DNA of 64,000 nucleotides from Paenibacillus vini (GTDB lineage Bacteria; Bacillota; Bacilli; Paenibacillales; Paenibacillaceae), in the NCBI RefSeq assembly GCF_018403325.1, contig NZ_BOSL01000001.1:372001-436000 (forward strand), read 5' to 3'. Below the pieces are notes generated by a model. That model saw nothing but the letters and a program-made list of their open reading frames with translations. It had not been told where the DNA came from and searched no databases. Made by a program: the position numbers and the translations under genes. Positions 33,963 through 43,154 of the stretch are shown here, piece after piece; positions within the stretch are counted from its first letter, which is position 1; the number at the start of each line of letters is the position of its first letter.

Positions 33963-36512
33963 ATGAAGGATTTTAGGGATCGATTCAGTTCCATCAGAGA
34001 TAAACAAAATCAGCTGAGCAAGGAATATCAGGACCTTATGGCCGAGTTTGAAGCCAACGATGCGGTAAGGGAGAACGAGAAGCTGCGCCGGGAGTATGAA
34101 GAATACAAGCAGCGGGTCGGCGTACTGGAGGCTAGGCTGCATGTTTTGGAAAAAGAAAACGGCGGGCTCCGCCACGCCCTCTCCGAACAGATTCTGGACG
34201 AGAAGCTTAATTTGATCAAAGCGTCGCGGGAAAAGCTGGAGACTTATTTTGCAACTACGGGGCCTGGGCATATGAACCGTTTGGATGCGGTGGATTATGG
34301 CGCCAGACAACGGATGCATGCGCTTTACGAGCAAGCGGAGAGACATCTGGGAGCGGATAAGGAGGTCATCACCGCCAAACTGGGACAGTTCCAGGAAGAA
34401 CTGAACCACCGTATGGCGGACCATCGCCGGCATGTATTGGAGGAGGACCGGAAAATCCGGCAAGAAGCGGCGCAGGGATATGAGCAGCTGGTAACGGAAG
34501 GCGTTAGCGAAGAGACGATGCAGCGCCGGATGAAACAGAACCGGTTGGAAATGAAAATCGGAATGAGCTGGATCAACAAGCTGGCGATTTTGCTCATCAT
34601 TTTGGCGGTAGGCACATTTTTTAGATATTCCTTTTCCGCCTGGTTCAACGACTATATGAAGGGTGGAGTCATCTTCTTGCTGGGGGCGCTGATGCTGGCC
34701 GGCGGAGCATGGCTGTTCCGGAAAAACAAACAGGTCTTCGCGCTGGGGCTGCTCGGCGGAGGCATCTCGGTATTGTACGGATCGGTATTTTACAGCTATT
34801 TTTTATTGGAAATCCTCAGTTTATTTGTGGCGCTGGCCATTTCGATCCTGATCACGGCCACGGCCATTTTGCTGTCGCTCAGGTATGAATCCCGAACGAT
34901 CTGTTCCTTCGGGTTGGTAGGCGGATATCTGCCTTTCTTTTCTTACATGGCGGCATACGGTCTGGAAGGAAGCGCCGTATATGTCTCGATGGGCTACCTT
35001 TTCCTGTTGAATGCGCTGATTCTGATCATTTCATTCCGCAAGCATTGGCTGGTCGTCAATTACATAAGCTTTGTTTTTAACATCGTGTCGATGCTGGTGC
35101 TCGTGTTCATTGCGGATCTTCCGGCGGTAGGCATGCTGTATTCCGTCGTTACGTTCCTGATGTATCTGGGCATTACCTTGTATGTTCCGTTTAGAAATAG
35201 AACCAAGCTCTCCTGGTGGGATTTCGCCCTGCTCACGCTGAATACGGTCATCAATTGCGCGACCCTGTACAGCTTGCTGGAGCGTGCGGATTGGAACCAT
35301 CTCAGGGGCTTGCTGGCACTGGTATTCTGCGCGGCGTATTTTGGGCTTGCCCGGATGTCCCGCAAGTATCTGGAGCCGGAAAAAGAAACCCGACTGCTGT
35401 TCTACGGAACTTCGCTTACGTTCTCACTGCTAATCGTTCCGTTCCAGTTCGGCATTGCTTATATGTCCCTGGCATGGCTAATCGAGGGGATTCTACTGTC
35501 GGTACTCGGCCACCTTTACCGTTACAAGCAGCTGGAGCGGATCGGCTGGGGGATCGTGGGGCTTTGCCTTGGCGCCTTCTTGCTGGTCGATTCCTGGGTC
35601 AGCCTGTTTAATCAGGATGCGCTTGATTTTTCCTGGAAGTACACCTTTGTCTCGCTGGGGCTGCTGGGGCTCATTTTGTTCTATGCCATTCGGCTGCAGG
35701 ATGCGGGAGATGCGAGACGCTACGGTTCGGGAGAAACGACTCTGCTTTCGGTTATGAAATATGTGGCGCTCGTCAATACCTGGCTGTACCTGCTGTATGA
35801 AACTGGCCGTATCTATAAACAGCTTATGCCTGGGGGAGCGGACCTGTACGACTTCTACAGAGTGCTCCTGATCGGCGCCGTCACGTTGGTTGCGGCTTAC
35901 GCCTTGTCCAAGACAACGGTTCTCTATGATAGTTTCGTCAAGTATTACACCCGTATTTTGTACGGTATCGGATATCTTGCTTGTATGGCGGTCACCTTTA
36001 CGATCCCGGCGCTAAATCCGTCCGGTTCCTATAATTCAGCTGAGAATATAATGGCCCTGGTGATTCTGATCGGCTTTAATTTACTGGTCTTTTTCAGCGG
36101 ACGCGATTTGATTATCAGCATTTTTGAAGAACAAATGGGGATGCGGGAATGGATTCCGGTCATTCTTGCGGTGTACCTGTTCGGTACGATTACGGCATTC
36201 CTTGGCGTGCAATTCAGGCTGGGGCATATCGGATGGCTGTTTAGCCTGACGTATTTGCTGCTTGCGATCGGATACATCGTTTACGGGTTCCGGCATAAAT
36301 ATCTCGTGATCCGGCGGGTTGGATTGGGCTTGACCCTGCTTTCAACCGGTAAAATGCTGCTGTTCGATTTGAACCTGATGTCGACGGGCAGCAAAATTGT
36401 GGCTTATTTCAGTTTCGGGGTCGTGCTGCTGGGGATTTCCTACATTTATCAGAAGGTATCCAACAAGTTGGGAGCAGAAGAGGAGAACATCTCGGCGGAC
36501 TCGCAAGGTTAA
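33963..36512 (+). CDS. DUF2339 polytopic membrane protein
   Basis: An 849-residue membrane protein. Residues 1-195 are a long charged coiled coil (LMAEFEANDAVRENEKLRRE and following heptads), then about 20 or more hydrophobic segments fill the rest; the first, GMSWINKLAILLIILAVG, is the characteristic start of the DUF2339 domain. Function of the family is unknown; it may be an envelope protein. TGGAGGAAAGG precedes the ATG. The lipoprotein gene follows after 23 bases. Confidence 0.85.
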   Translation: MKDFRDRFSSIRDKQNQLSKEYQDLMAEFEANDAVRENEKLRREYEEYKQRVGVLEARLHVLEKENGGLRHALSEQILDEKLNLIKASREKLETYFATTGPGHMNRLDAVDYGARQRMHALYEQAERHLGADKEVITAKLGQFQEELNHRMADHRRHVLEEDRKIRQEAAQGYEQLVTEGVSEETMQRRMKQNRLEMKIGMSWINKLAILLIILAVGTFFRYSFSAWFNDYMKGGVIFLLGALMLAGGAWLFRKNKQVFALGLLGGGISVLYGSVFYSYFLLEILSLFVALAISILITATAILLSLRYESRTICSFGLVGGYLPFFSYMAAYGLEGSAVYVSMGYLFLLNALILIISFRKHWLVVNYISFVFNIVSMLVLVFIADLPAVGMLYSVVTFLMYLGITLYVPFRNRTKLSWWDFALLTLNTVINCATLYSLLERADWNHLRGLLALVFCAAYFGLARMSRKYLEPEKETRLLFYGTSLTFSLLIVPFQFGIAYMSLAWLIEGILLSVLGHLYRYKQLERIGWGIVGLCLGAFLLVDSWVSLFNQDALDFSWKYTFVSLGLLGLILFYAIRLQDAGDARRYGSGETTLLSVMKYVALVNTWLYLLYETGRIYKQLMPGGADLYDFYRVLLIGAVTLVAAYALSKTTVLYDSFVKYYTRILYGIGYLACMAVTFTIPALNPSGSYNSAENIMALVILIGFNLLVFFSGRDLIISIFEEQMGMREWIPVILAVYLFGTITAFLGVQFRLGHIGWLFSLTYLLLAIGYIVYGFRHKYLVIRRVGLGLTLLSTGKMLLFDLNLMSTGSKIVAYFSFGVVLLGISYIYQKVSNKLGAEEENISADSQG

Positions 36513-36535
36513 AAAGATAAAGGGAGACTCTCCTG

Positions 36536-37672
36536 ATGAACATGAACTGGAGTTCGGGGGCGGCAAAAGGCTTCCGCTTAATTTCCACCCTGCTGCTGTC
36601 ATTGGCGCTTATGATTGTGGTAACAGGGTGTTCGAGTGATAAAGCGGCCGGGAATTCCCCGGCCCCACATTCTATAGCTCCTGATAAAATAGCCCCGGAT
36701 TCTACAGCTGCGACCGTGGTGCCTGGACGATACTTGATTTCAAACTACAGTCCTGTAAATGTGGGTTTCGCTGAAGTGACCGCCCTGAACGCAGAACAGA
36801 GCCGATATCATTTAAGCTTGTCGGTCGTCAGGGGATTCAGCCACCATAACGGCGCTATGGAATTTGATTTCGGATGGGACGCAGACATGTCCGAATTTAA
36901 GCCGGAGGATGAGGAGTTCAAGGATGTCTCCTTACGATTTACGGAAAATTCACTTACTGTGGATTATCCGGGCACAGGATATGGCGGCATGAACGCCGAG
37001 CCGAAGGGGACTTACTACTTATCGAATTCCGATAGCAAGGAGGCGTCGTTTCTAACGAAGCTATATGAATTGTTTGGGCTGCCGGAAGCCTATAGCAGCG
37101 GTTATTCCGACGTTTACACCTTCGAGCTCGACGACACACGGCTTTTGTTGCTTGTAGAGTCTCAAAACACTCTCGATAAGAGCGAAGTAGCCGAGCGACA
37201 TCTGGCTCTGTATGATATTCCGGCCCGAAGCCTGGAGAATTTGGGGGAGGCAGCGGACTACAATGTGGCTGATAACCGGGATAAGCTGCAGTCCTTGGGA
37301 GCGGATAAGGATCTTGTCTACAGGGTGCTCCGCAAATCCTACCATGATCGGCTCATCGATTTGGAAATGCAGAAGTTTGATGAGGGCGAGCCGGGATTTT
37401 TGAATACGGAGGAGTACAAATTAAGTGAGCAAGAGGCCTTCTATATTGCAACTGGACTGAACAACATGACCAGGTACGTTAATAACGCCCGGGGAGAAGA
37501 CAATATCGGGTCGATCTTTATTATGGAGGTTGACCGCTCGGATGAAGCAACCGTGGTCGTTCACCTTTACGAGCTTGTTCGAAACGGGGAAGATGACGAA
37601 CACACCGCCACCAGTGACTGGCTGGAAGTAGACCGTGCCTCGGGCCGGGTAAGCAGCAGTTTGTTTGATTAA
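36536..37672 (+). CDS. Lipoprotein, unknown function
   Basis: A 378-residue lipoprotein: signal peptide to about residue 31 with lipobox VVTGC, then a Pro/Ala/Ser-rich linker with repeated IAPD. The main domain is acidic and beta-rich without a recognised motif. It follows the DUF2339 gene closely and may be its partner. The ribosome site AAAGGGAGA precedes the ATG. A strong terminator follows. Confidence 0.75.
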   Translation: MNMNWSSGAAKGFRLISTLLLSLALMIVVTGCSSDKAAGNSPAPHSIAPDKIAPDSTAATVVPGRYLISNYSPVNVGFAEVTALNAEQSRYHLSLSVVRGFSHHNGAMEFDFGWDADMSEFKPEDEEFKDVSLRFTENSLTVDYPGTGYGGMNAEPKGTYYLSNSDSKEASFLTKLYELFGLPEAYSSGYSDVYTFELDDTRLLLLVESQNTLDKSEVAERHLALYDIPARSLENLGEAADYNVADNRDKLQSLGADKDLVYRVLRKSYHDRLIDLEMQKFDEGEPGFLNTEEYKLSEQEAFYIATGLNNMTRYVNNARGEDNIGSIFIMEVDRSDEATVVVHLYELVRNGEDDEHTATSDWLEVDRASGRVSSSLFD

Positions 37673-37694
37673 CCGAATAGAGTTATGCGGCTTC

Positions 37695-37753
37695 GCCCCG
37701 TATCACGCTTGGCATAAGTTATCGACAATGCCAAGCGTGGTGCGGGGCTTTTG
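37695..37753 (+). terminator. Long-stem terminator after lipoprotein gene
   Basis: GCCCCG...CGCTTGGCAT pairs with ATGCCAAGCG...CGGGGC, then TTTTGTG. Confidence 0.85.
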
Positions 37754-37824
37754 TGTAACTAAATTTGCATCTAATTCGTTTGAAGAACAGGTATTACGGG
37801 AAATAGGAATGAAACGGATGATGC

Positions 37825-37852
37825 TTCACGGGAATGGAACTTTGTGTATAAT
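37825..37852 (+). promoter_or_regulatory. Promoter of two-component/ABC locus
   Basis: Perfect -10 TATAAT (37847-37852) with a TTCACG -35 16 bases upstream; 33 bases before the response-regulator ATG. Confidence 0.55.
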
Positions 37853-37885
37853 AAGGCCAATGAAGAAGGAAGGTAGAGTCTGCGC

Positions 37886-38584
37886 ATGACTACGTTGCTC
37901 ATTGTGGAAGATGACACTAGCTTGAATAAAGGGATCGCCCTTACTTTAGCGCAAGACGGAATCGCGATCGAACAAGCCTATGATTTGGCCGGGGCGGAAC
38001 GCCGGTTTGCCCAAGGCGGCATCGATTTGATCGTGCTGGATGTAAACTTGCCGGACGGAAGCGGGCTGGATTTTTGCGAACAAATCAGACGGACCTCGCA
38101 GGTGCCCGTCATTTTTTTGACGGCCAATGATATGGAGTCCGATATTGTGCTGGGCTTCGAATTGGGCGGTGACGACTATATCACGAAGCCCTTCAGCCTG
38201 ATGGTGCTGCGCTCGCGCGTGATGGCGGTGCTCCGCAGAAGCCGTTCGCTCTATGAGGAGAAGCTGGTCATCGGTCCGCTTGAACTCGATTTTGGGAACA
38301 TGGAATTCCGTAAACAGGGCTGCAGCCTGTCTCTAAGCAAAACGGAGCAGAAATTGCTCAAGGCGCTGGTGTCCAACCGGGGCCGGATTTTGACGAGAAT
38401 GCAGCTTATGGATCAGATCTGGGACCGGGAAGCGGAATTTGTGGATGAGAACGCACTGACGGTTACGGTGAAGAGACTGCGTGCCAAAATCGAAGACGAT
38501 CCGTCCTCGCCGGTCTATCTTAAAACCGTTTATGGGTTGGGTTATGTATGGACTGAAGGAGCGGGCGATGAGAAAAAAGGGTGA
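37886..38584 (+). CDS. OmpR-family response regulator
   Basis: A 232-residue response regulator: receiver domain with phospho-acceptor Asp52 (LIVLDVNLPDG), acidic pocket VEDD and the TKPFS lysine, then a winged-helix DNA-binding domain (ENALTVTVKRLRAKI, YLKTVYGLGYVW). It is coupled to the histidine kinase gene (17-base overlap). Expected to control the ABC transporter genes immediately downstream. Confidence 0.95.
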   Translation: MTTLLIVEDDTSLNKGIALTLAQDGIAIEQAYDLAGAERRFAQGGIDLIVLDVNLPDGSGLDFCEQIRRTSQVPVIFLTANDMESDIVLGFELGGDDYITKPFSLMVLRSRVMAVLRRSRSLYEEKLVIGPLELDFGNMEFRKQGCSLSLSKTEQKLLKALVSNRGRILTRMQLMDQIWDREAEFVDENALTVTVKRLRAKIEDDPSSPVYLKTVYGLGYVWTEGAGDEKKG

Positions 38585-39602
38585 TTCCCGCTGGGGCATC
38601 ATATATGCGGTATTTGCGGGGCTTTTTGTGCTGGTGACAGGAGGATATATCGGAGCCGTGACGTATTTTACCGGCCTCGATACGGCGGTAGGATGGGCTT
38701 CGGCGGCGTTCGTTATTCTATTGCTTCTGCTTGGGGGGCTCCTTGTGGGAACGATGAGGTCGGAGGCATCCGCAACCGTCACGGCGCTAAACGAGATGAT
38801 GGACCGGGCCATGGGCGGACAGCCGCGGCAAACCGGTTATACGGAAAGCCGGGTTTCCTCTCTTGAGCACAAAGTTATGCGTTATGTCGAGTTGTCTAAC
38901 ACTCATAAACGAAAGGCGGAGGCCGAGAAGAGCAGCATTAAGGCGCTGATCTCGGATATTTCCCACCAGACCAAAACGCCCCTCACCAACATTGTTCTGT
39001 ACACCGATCTTCTCGGAGAAACTCCGGGACTCGATGAAGAGGCCCGCCAATATATTGCAAGGATTAGGGATCAATCGGGCAAGCTGGATTGGCTGATTCG
39101 TTCCCTGATCAAAATGTCGCGGCTGGAGACAGGCGTCATAGCGATCCATACGGAACTCGCTCCATTGATCGGAACGGTATCGGGGGCTGTTTCGCAAATT
39201 TATGCCGCGGCGGAGCGCAAAGGGATCGAAATCAGGATCGATTGTGATCCCGGAACGATGGCCAGGCATGACGCGAAATGGACGGCGGAGGCGCTGTTCA
39301 ATCTGCTGGAGAATGCGGTGAAATACAGCTATTCTACCGGCGGGGTGATTTCCGTTACCGCCCGGGCGAACGAGATGTTCACCCGGATCGACATCGCCGA
39401 TAACGGCATCGGGATTGAGGAAGGCGAGTGGAATGCCGTCTTCAAGCGGTTCTATCGCAGCCCGAGAACGGCGGATTACGAAGGCGTCGGTATCGGCTTG
39501 TACCTGACCCGTGAAATCCTCACGGCCCAAGGCGGATACATTAAGGTATCCTCCGTGCTTGGCGAGGGCTCCGTTTTCACGGTATTCCTGCCTGCGCTTT
39601 GA
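38568..39602 (+). CDS. Intramembrane-sensing histidine kinase
   Basis: A 344-residue kinase. ATG at 38568 is chosen (AAGGAG before it). Two hydrophobic segments (about 11-34 and 43-63) are separated by only about eight residues, so it lacks an extracellular sensor, like the BceS-type kinases that sense through a transporter. H-box ISDISHQTKTPLTN with His133, N-box LFNLLENAVKYS, DIADNGIGI and GVGIGLYL are intact. Encoded with response regulator and ABC transporter: a typical antimicrobial-peptide sensing/detoxification module. Confidence 0.93.
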   Translation: MRKKGDSRWGIIYAVFAGLFVLVTGGYIGAVTYFTGLDTAVGWASAAFVILLLLLGGLLVGTMRSEASATVTALNEMMDRAMGGQPRQTGYTESRVSSLEHKVMRYVELSNTHKRKAEAEKSSIKALISDISHQTKTPLTNIVLYTDLLGETPGLDEEARQYIARIRDQSGKLDWLIRSLIKMSRLETGVIAIHTELAPLIGTVSGAVSQIYAAAERKGIEIRIDCDPGTMARHDAKWTAEALFNLLENAVKYSYSTGGVISVTARANEMFTRIDIADNGIGIEEGEWNAVFKRFYRSPRTADYEGVGIGLYLTREILTAQGGYIKVSSVLGEGSVFTVFLPAL

Positions 39603-39736
39603 GGAGACAATATGACCATTCCGTTATATTTCGGACACCGGGGTGTCAGATTGATTTGCTATATTGAGTCTGTACCGTCAGGTGCGGACTCTTATTTATG
39701 TAACGCAGACATCAATAAACCCGGAGGAGAATACGA

Positions 39737-40429
39737 ATGTCGATATTGCAAATCGATCAATTGAAAAAATATTACGGCAAAGGCGAATCGGTAGTCAAAG
39801 CCCTGGATGGAATATCGCTCACGGTAGATCGCGGCGAGTTTGTAGCAATCGTCGGAACAAGCGGAAGCGGCAAAAGCACGCTTTTGCATATGATGGGCGG
39901 CCTGGACCGCGCGACGGAAGGGAAAGTGCATGTGGACGGCAATGATATTTTTGCCATGAACGACGAGCATCTGACCATATTCCGGCGGAGGTCGGTGGGC
40001 TTTGTGTTTCAAAGTTATAATCTCATTCCGATCTTGAATGCCTATGAAAATATTGTGCTGCCGATCGAGCTGGATGGCACCCGGGTGGACAAGGAGCATG
40101 TGGACCGGATTATTGGTGCGCTAGGGTTGAAGGAGAAGGTGCTTCATTTACCGTCCAGCTTGTCGGGGGGGCAACAGCAGCGGGTAGCGATCGCCAGAGC
40201 GCTGGCGACGAAGCCGTTCATCGTGCTGGCGGACGAGCCTACGGGGAACCTGGACAGTAAGACAAGCCAGGAAGTGATGATTCTGCTGAAGCAGCTCAGC
40301 GAAAAGTTCAATCAGACCATAGTGATGATCACTCACAATGAGGAAATTGCCCAAACTGCGGACCGGATTATCCGGATCGAGGACGGCCGGATTGCACCCC
40401 GTCCCGGAGCCGGCGGAGCGGGGAGGTAG
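39737..40429 (+). CDS. ABC transporter ATPase, MacB/BceA type
   Basis: A 230-residue ATPase: Walker [10 protein letters not shown], signature [16 protein letters not shown], Walker [14 protein letters not shown], switch His in MITHNEE. CGGAGGAG precedes the ATG. The permease starts three bases after its stop. Confidence 0.95.
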   Translation: MSILQIDQLKKYYGKGESVVKALDGISLTVDRGEFVAIVGTSGSGKSTLLHMMGGLDRATEGKVHVDGNDIFAMNDEHLTIFRRRSVGFVFQSYNLIPILNAYENIVLPIELDGTRVDKEHVDRIIGALGLKEKVLHLPSSLSGGQQQRVAIARALATKPFIVLADEPTGNLDSKTSQEVMILLKQLSEKFNQTIVMITHNEEIAQTADRIIRIEDGRIAPRPGAGGAGR

Positions 40430-40432
40430 GCT

Positions 40433-42958
40433 ATGAGAATACGCAATAAAAACGGACAAGGGATTTACCGGCTGGCCAAGCGAAGCCTGCGGACCAACCG
40501 CATGCGCAACCTGATCATTGTTTGTGCCGTTGTACTGACGACGCTGCTGATCACCTCTGTGTTCACGATGGGCTTCAGCATTAATCGTTCTATGGAGCTG
40601 TCGAAAATGAAGACGGTGGGCAGCGATTACCACGGGGGCTTCAAGTATCTTACGCCGGAAGAGACGGACAAAATTGCCCATCACCCTTCGATCAAAGAAT
40701 ACGGCAAGTTCATCCATGTCGGTGATGCTATGAATGAGGTGTTCCGGACCTCACGTATGGAAATTAGCCAGTTCGATGAAAACACCGCCAAACATAGCTT
40801 TATCCATTTTAAAGAAGGCGGGCTGCCGGACGGCGAGAATGAAATCGCCATGAACACCTGGGCGCTGGATTTGTTGGGCGTTTCGCATCAATTGGGGGCC
40901 AAGGTGCCGCTGGAGATGGAGATCAACGGAGAGCGGATGTCGAAGACGTTTGAGTTGTCCGGCTTCTACGAAGCGGATCAGTTCGTCGCCATGGCGGGAC
41001 TAGCCTTTGTTTCGGAGGCATTTGTTCAGGAGAATCTTTCGGGGATCAATCCTGAGCAGACAAGACTTACGGGAACCTACACGAATACGACGGATCTGTC
41101 CGTCATGTTTAACAATTCTTTTGGCATTGAGGATAAAATTAAGAAGGTCCTGGCGGACACCGGAATCAAGGCGGAATATGGAGTAAACTGGGCGTACGCC
41201 AGCGTTGGGATTTTTGAAGATCCCATGAATGTGCTGCCTTATGTAGGGCTGGTACTGATCATCATGCTGAGCGGATATTTGCTCATTTATAATATTTTTC
41301 ATATTTCCGTGGTCCGGGACATTAAATTTTATGGCTTGCTGAAAACGATCGGGACGACGCCAACGCAGCTCCGCAGGATCATAACGATGCAGGCGAACCG
41401 GTTGTTCTTGATCGCGTTGCCTTTCGGCCTGGCCGCCGGCTATGGGATCGGTGTCTGGCTGACGCCGATGATGAGCACTTTTTCCTCGATGGAAGAGGAA
41501 ACGGCGTTTTCGGTTAGCCCGTTGATTTTCATCGGAGCGGCGGTGTTCTCGTATCTCACCGTCCGGATTGCCGCCAGCAAACCTGGTCGAACTGCCGCGC
41601 GGATATCTCCCATCGAAGCCGTCAGGTATACGGGGTTGGGCGATGTCAGCCGTAAAAAGAAAAAACGCTCGACGCAAGGGGCCAAACTGCTCCGCATGGC
41701 CTGGGCGAACCTGTTCCGGCATAAGAAAAAGCTGGTTTTGATGCTGGCTTCGCTGTCTCTGAGCCTGATCCTGTTCAGCATCATATATACGGTGATTTCG
41801 TCTTTTGACGTAAACAAGTATCTGAGCACGTTTATTTCGGGCGATGTCGTTGTGAAGGAAATGCCGGATCCATCCCAGCGCGGCTCGGTGGGAGGGACTA
41901 CTGCGATCACAAAGGACATTATCCAATCGCTTGCGGCAATCGATGGCGTTGAGCACTTGGATAAGGTGTATTTTCGCAGCGAAAGTCTGAAAATCGACGA
42001 GAAGATCAAGCGGTATTTAGAGCCATTGGCAAAAGACGAAGATCCGAGAATGCCTATATATACTTCCGTACTTGGTAGCGGCGCGGTCTGGGTGCAACTT
42101 CATGGAATTGATCCGGGTTGGAATGATGTCCTCCAGAAAGGCGATATTCTCTCGGGTTCCTTTGACCCGGAGAAATTTGCCTCAGGCCAATACATGCTGA
42201 TCACAGTAGCAACTCTGGGAGAAGACGAAACGGCTTCCTATTTCCGGCCGGGTGATCGCATTCAACTAGAGGGGATGGATAAAAGCTATGAGGTAATGGC
42301 GGTGCTCAAGCAAGAAGCGCTCTATGCCGCAGGAACTCAGTCTTATACGTCGGGCGGATTCAATGCTTATATACCGGGGGAGGAGTTTGCACGATCTGTT
42401 GCGGATCCCGGCATCCTGTCAGCCACCCTGCACGCCGATCCCGCCAAGCTGGAGCAAGTATTGGGGAGCTCTCAAGCATTGGTCGACTCGTATCCGGACT
42501 TGATGATGAAATCCAGGGAAGATTACCAGAAGGAGATGGACGGATTTATCCGCGTCTTCCAAACCATCGGCTACGGACTCAGTCTCATCATTGCGCTAAT
42601 CGGTATCCTGAACTATATCAACACGGTTATCACGAGTATCATTACCCGGCGCAATGAATTCGCGATTCTGGAGAGCGTGGGCATGACCCGCAAACAGTTG
42701 AAGAAGACGCTGATTTACGAAGGATTATATGGAGTTGTGCTAGTCGCGTTGATCGGCGGCACCGCCGGGTTGTACCTGACCTATGTCGTTGCCAAAACCA
42801 TTTCCGTGAATCTTGCGTTCACGGTGTTCCATATGTCCGTATGGCCCGTCGCTTCTGCGATCCCGCTGCTGGCTGTGATCTCTCTTGCCATAACACTGAT
42901 CGCATATCGTTGGCTGTCCAAGGCTTCGATTGTGGAAAGGTTGCGGGAGGCGGAGTGA
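40433..42958 (+). CDS. FtsX-type ABC permease with two FtsX domains
   Basis: An 841-residue permease. A hydrophobic segment near residues 25-47, an extracellular domain, three segments near 270-400, a second segment near 435-460, another extracellular domain of about 240 residues and three final segments give a duplicated FtsX/MacB layout rather than the BceB one. KTIGTTPTQLRRII and ESVGMTRKQLKKTL are the two coupling-helix motifs. Likely exports or removes a membrane-active peptide under control of the two-component system upstream. Followed by a terminator shared with the convergent quorum-sensing pair. Confidence 0.9.
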   Translation: MRIRNKNGQGIYRLAKRSLRTNRMRNLIIVCAVVLTTLLITSVFTMGFSINRSMELSKMKTVGSDYHGGFKYLTPEETDKIAHHPSIKEYGKFIHVGDAMNEVFRTSRMEISQFDENTAKHSFIHFKEGGLPDGENEIAMNTWALDLLGVSHQLGAKVPLEMEINGERMSKTFELSGFYEADQFVAMAGLAFVSEAFVQENLSGINPEQTRLTGTYTNTTDLSVMFNNSFGIEDKIKKVLADTGIKAEYGVNWAYASVGIFEDPMNVLPYVGLVLIIMLSGYLLIYNIFHISVVRDIKFYGLLKTIGTTPTQLRRIITMQANRLFLIALPFGLAAGYGIGVWLTPMMSTFSSMEEETAFSVSPLIFIGAAVFSYLTVRIAASKPGRTAARISPIEAVRYTGLGDVSRKKKKRSTQGAKLLRMAWANLFRHKKKLVLMLASLSLSLILFSIIYTVISSFDVNKYLSTFISGDVVVKEMPDPSQRGSVGGTTAITKDIIQSLAAIDGVEHLDKVYFRSESLKIDEKIKRYLEPLAKDEDPRMPIYTSVLGSGAVWVQLHGIDPGWNDVLQKGDILSGSFDPEKFASGQYMLITVATLGEDETASYFRPGDRIQLEGMDKSYEVMAVLKQEALYAAGTQSYTSGGFNAYIPGEEFARSVADPGILSATLHADPAKLEQVLGSSQALVDSYPDLMMKSREDYQKEMDGFIRVFQTIGYGLSLIIALIGILNYINTVITSIITRRNEFAILESVGMTRKQLKKTLIYEGLYGVVLVALIGGTAGLYLTYVVAKTISVNLAFTVFHMSVWPVASAIPLLAVISLAITLIAYRWLSKASIVERLREAE

Positions 42959-42981
42959 GGGAGATAGGCGTTAAAATGAAG

Positions 42982-43009
42982 AAAACCTCCAAGTAATTGG
43001 AGGTTTTTC
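42982..43009. terminator. Bidirectional terminator
   Basis: AAAACCTCCAA / TTGGAGGTTTT around GTAA, with T on one side and A on the other. It ends the permease gene and, on the minus strand, the receptor/peptide unit. Confidence 0.88.
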
Positions 43010-43049
43010 TTTATCATGTTACGTTAATTTGATATGTAGGGAGTTCTAA

Positions 43050-43154
43050 TTAAAGGCTTCCATGTTGGCCAAGAGTTGTGAAAATAGGATCGGATACAAG
43101 AAATACCACCGCTAAAACCAAGCCACCTGCTAATAAAGCCGCCTTTCTTTTCAT
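43050..43154 (-). CDS. Exported signal propeptide (Phr/AloP-like)
   Basis: A 34-residue peptide gene, ATG overlapping the TGA of the HTH-TPR receptor by four bases (ATGA) and sharing its ribosome context. The sequence has a basic N-terminus (MKRK), a hydrophobic core at residues 5-20 (AALLAGG, LVLAVVFLV) and a polar tail SDPIFTTLGQHGSL: the build of a Sec-exported propeptide whose C-terminal 5-10 residues become the signal, as for Phr, PapR, AimP and the Alo peptides of Paenibacillus. Too short for usual gene finders. The candidate mature peptide is within the last ten residues, FTTLGQHGSL; the cleavage site is unknown. The downstream terminator closes the unit. Confidence 0.75.
   Translation of the reverse strand: MKRKAALLAGGLVLAVVFLVSDPIFTTLGQHGSL

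Noticed and set aside
37759-37785. Single family A unit after the lipoprotein terminator
   Set aside because: Only one half (TTTGCATCTAATTCG) is similar and no partner lies at 51 or 62 bases.
40433-42958. BceB-type bacitracin permease
   Set aside because: Hydrophobic segments show the duplicated FtsX layout with two extracellular domains, not the ten-segment BceB arrangement; only the kinase is Bce-like.
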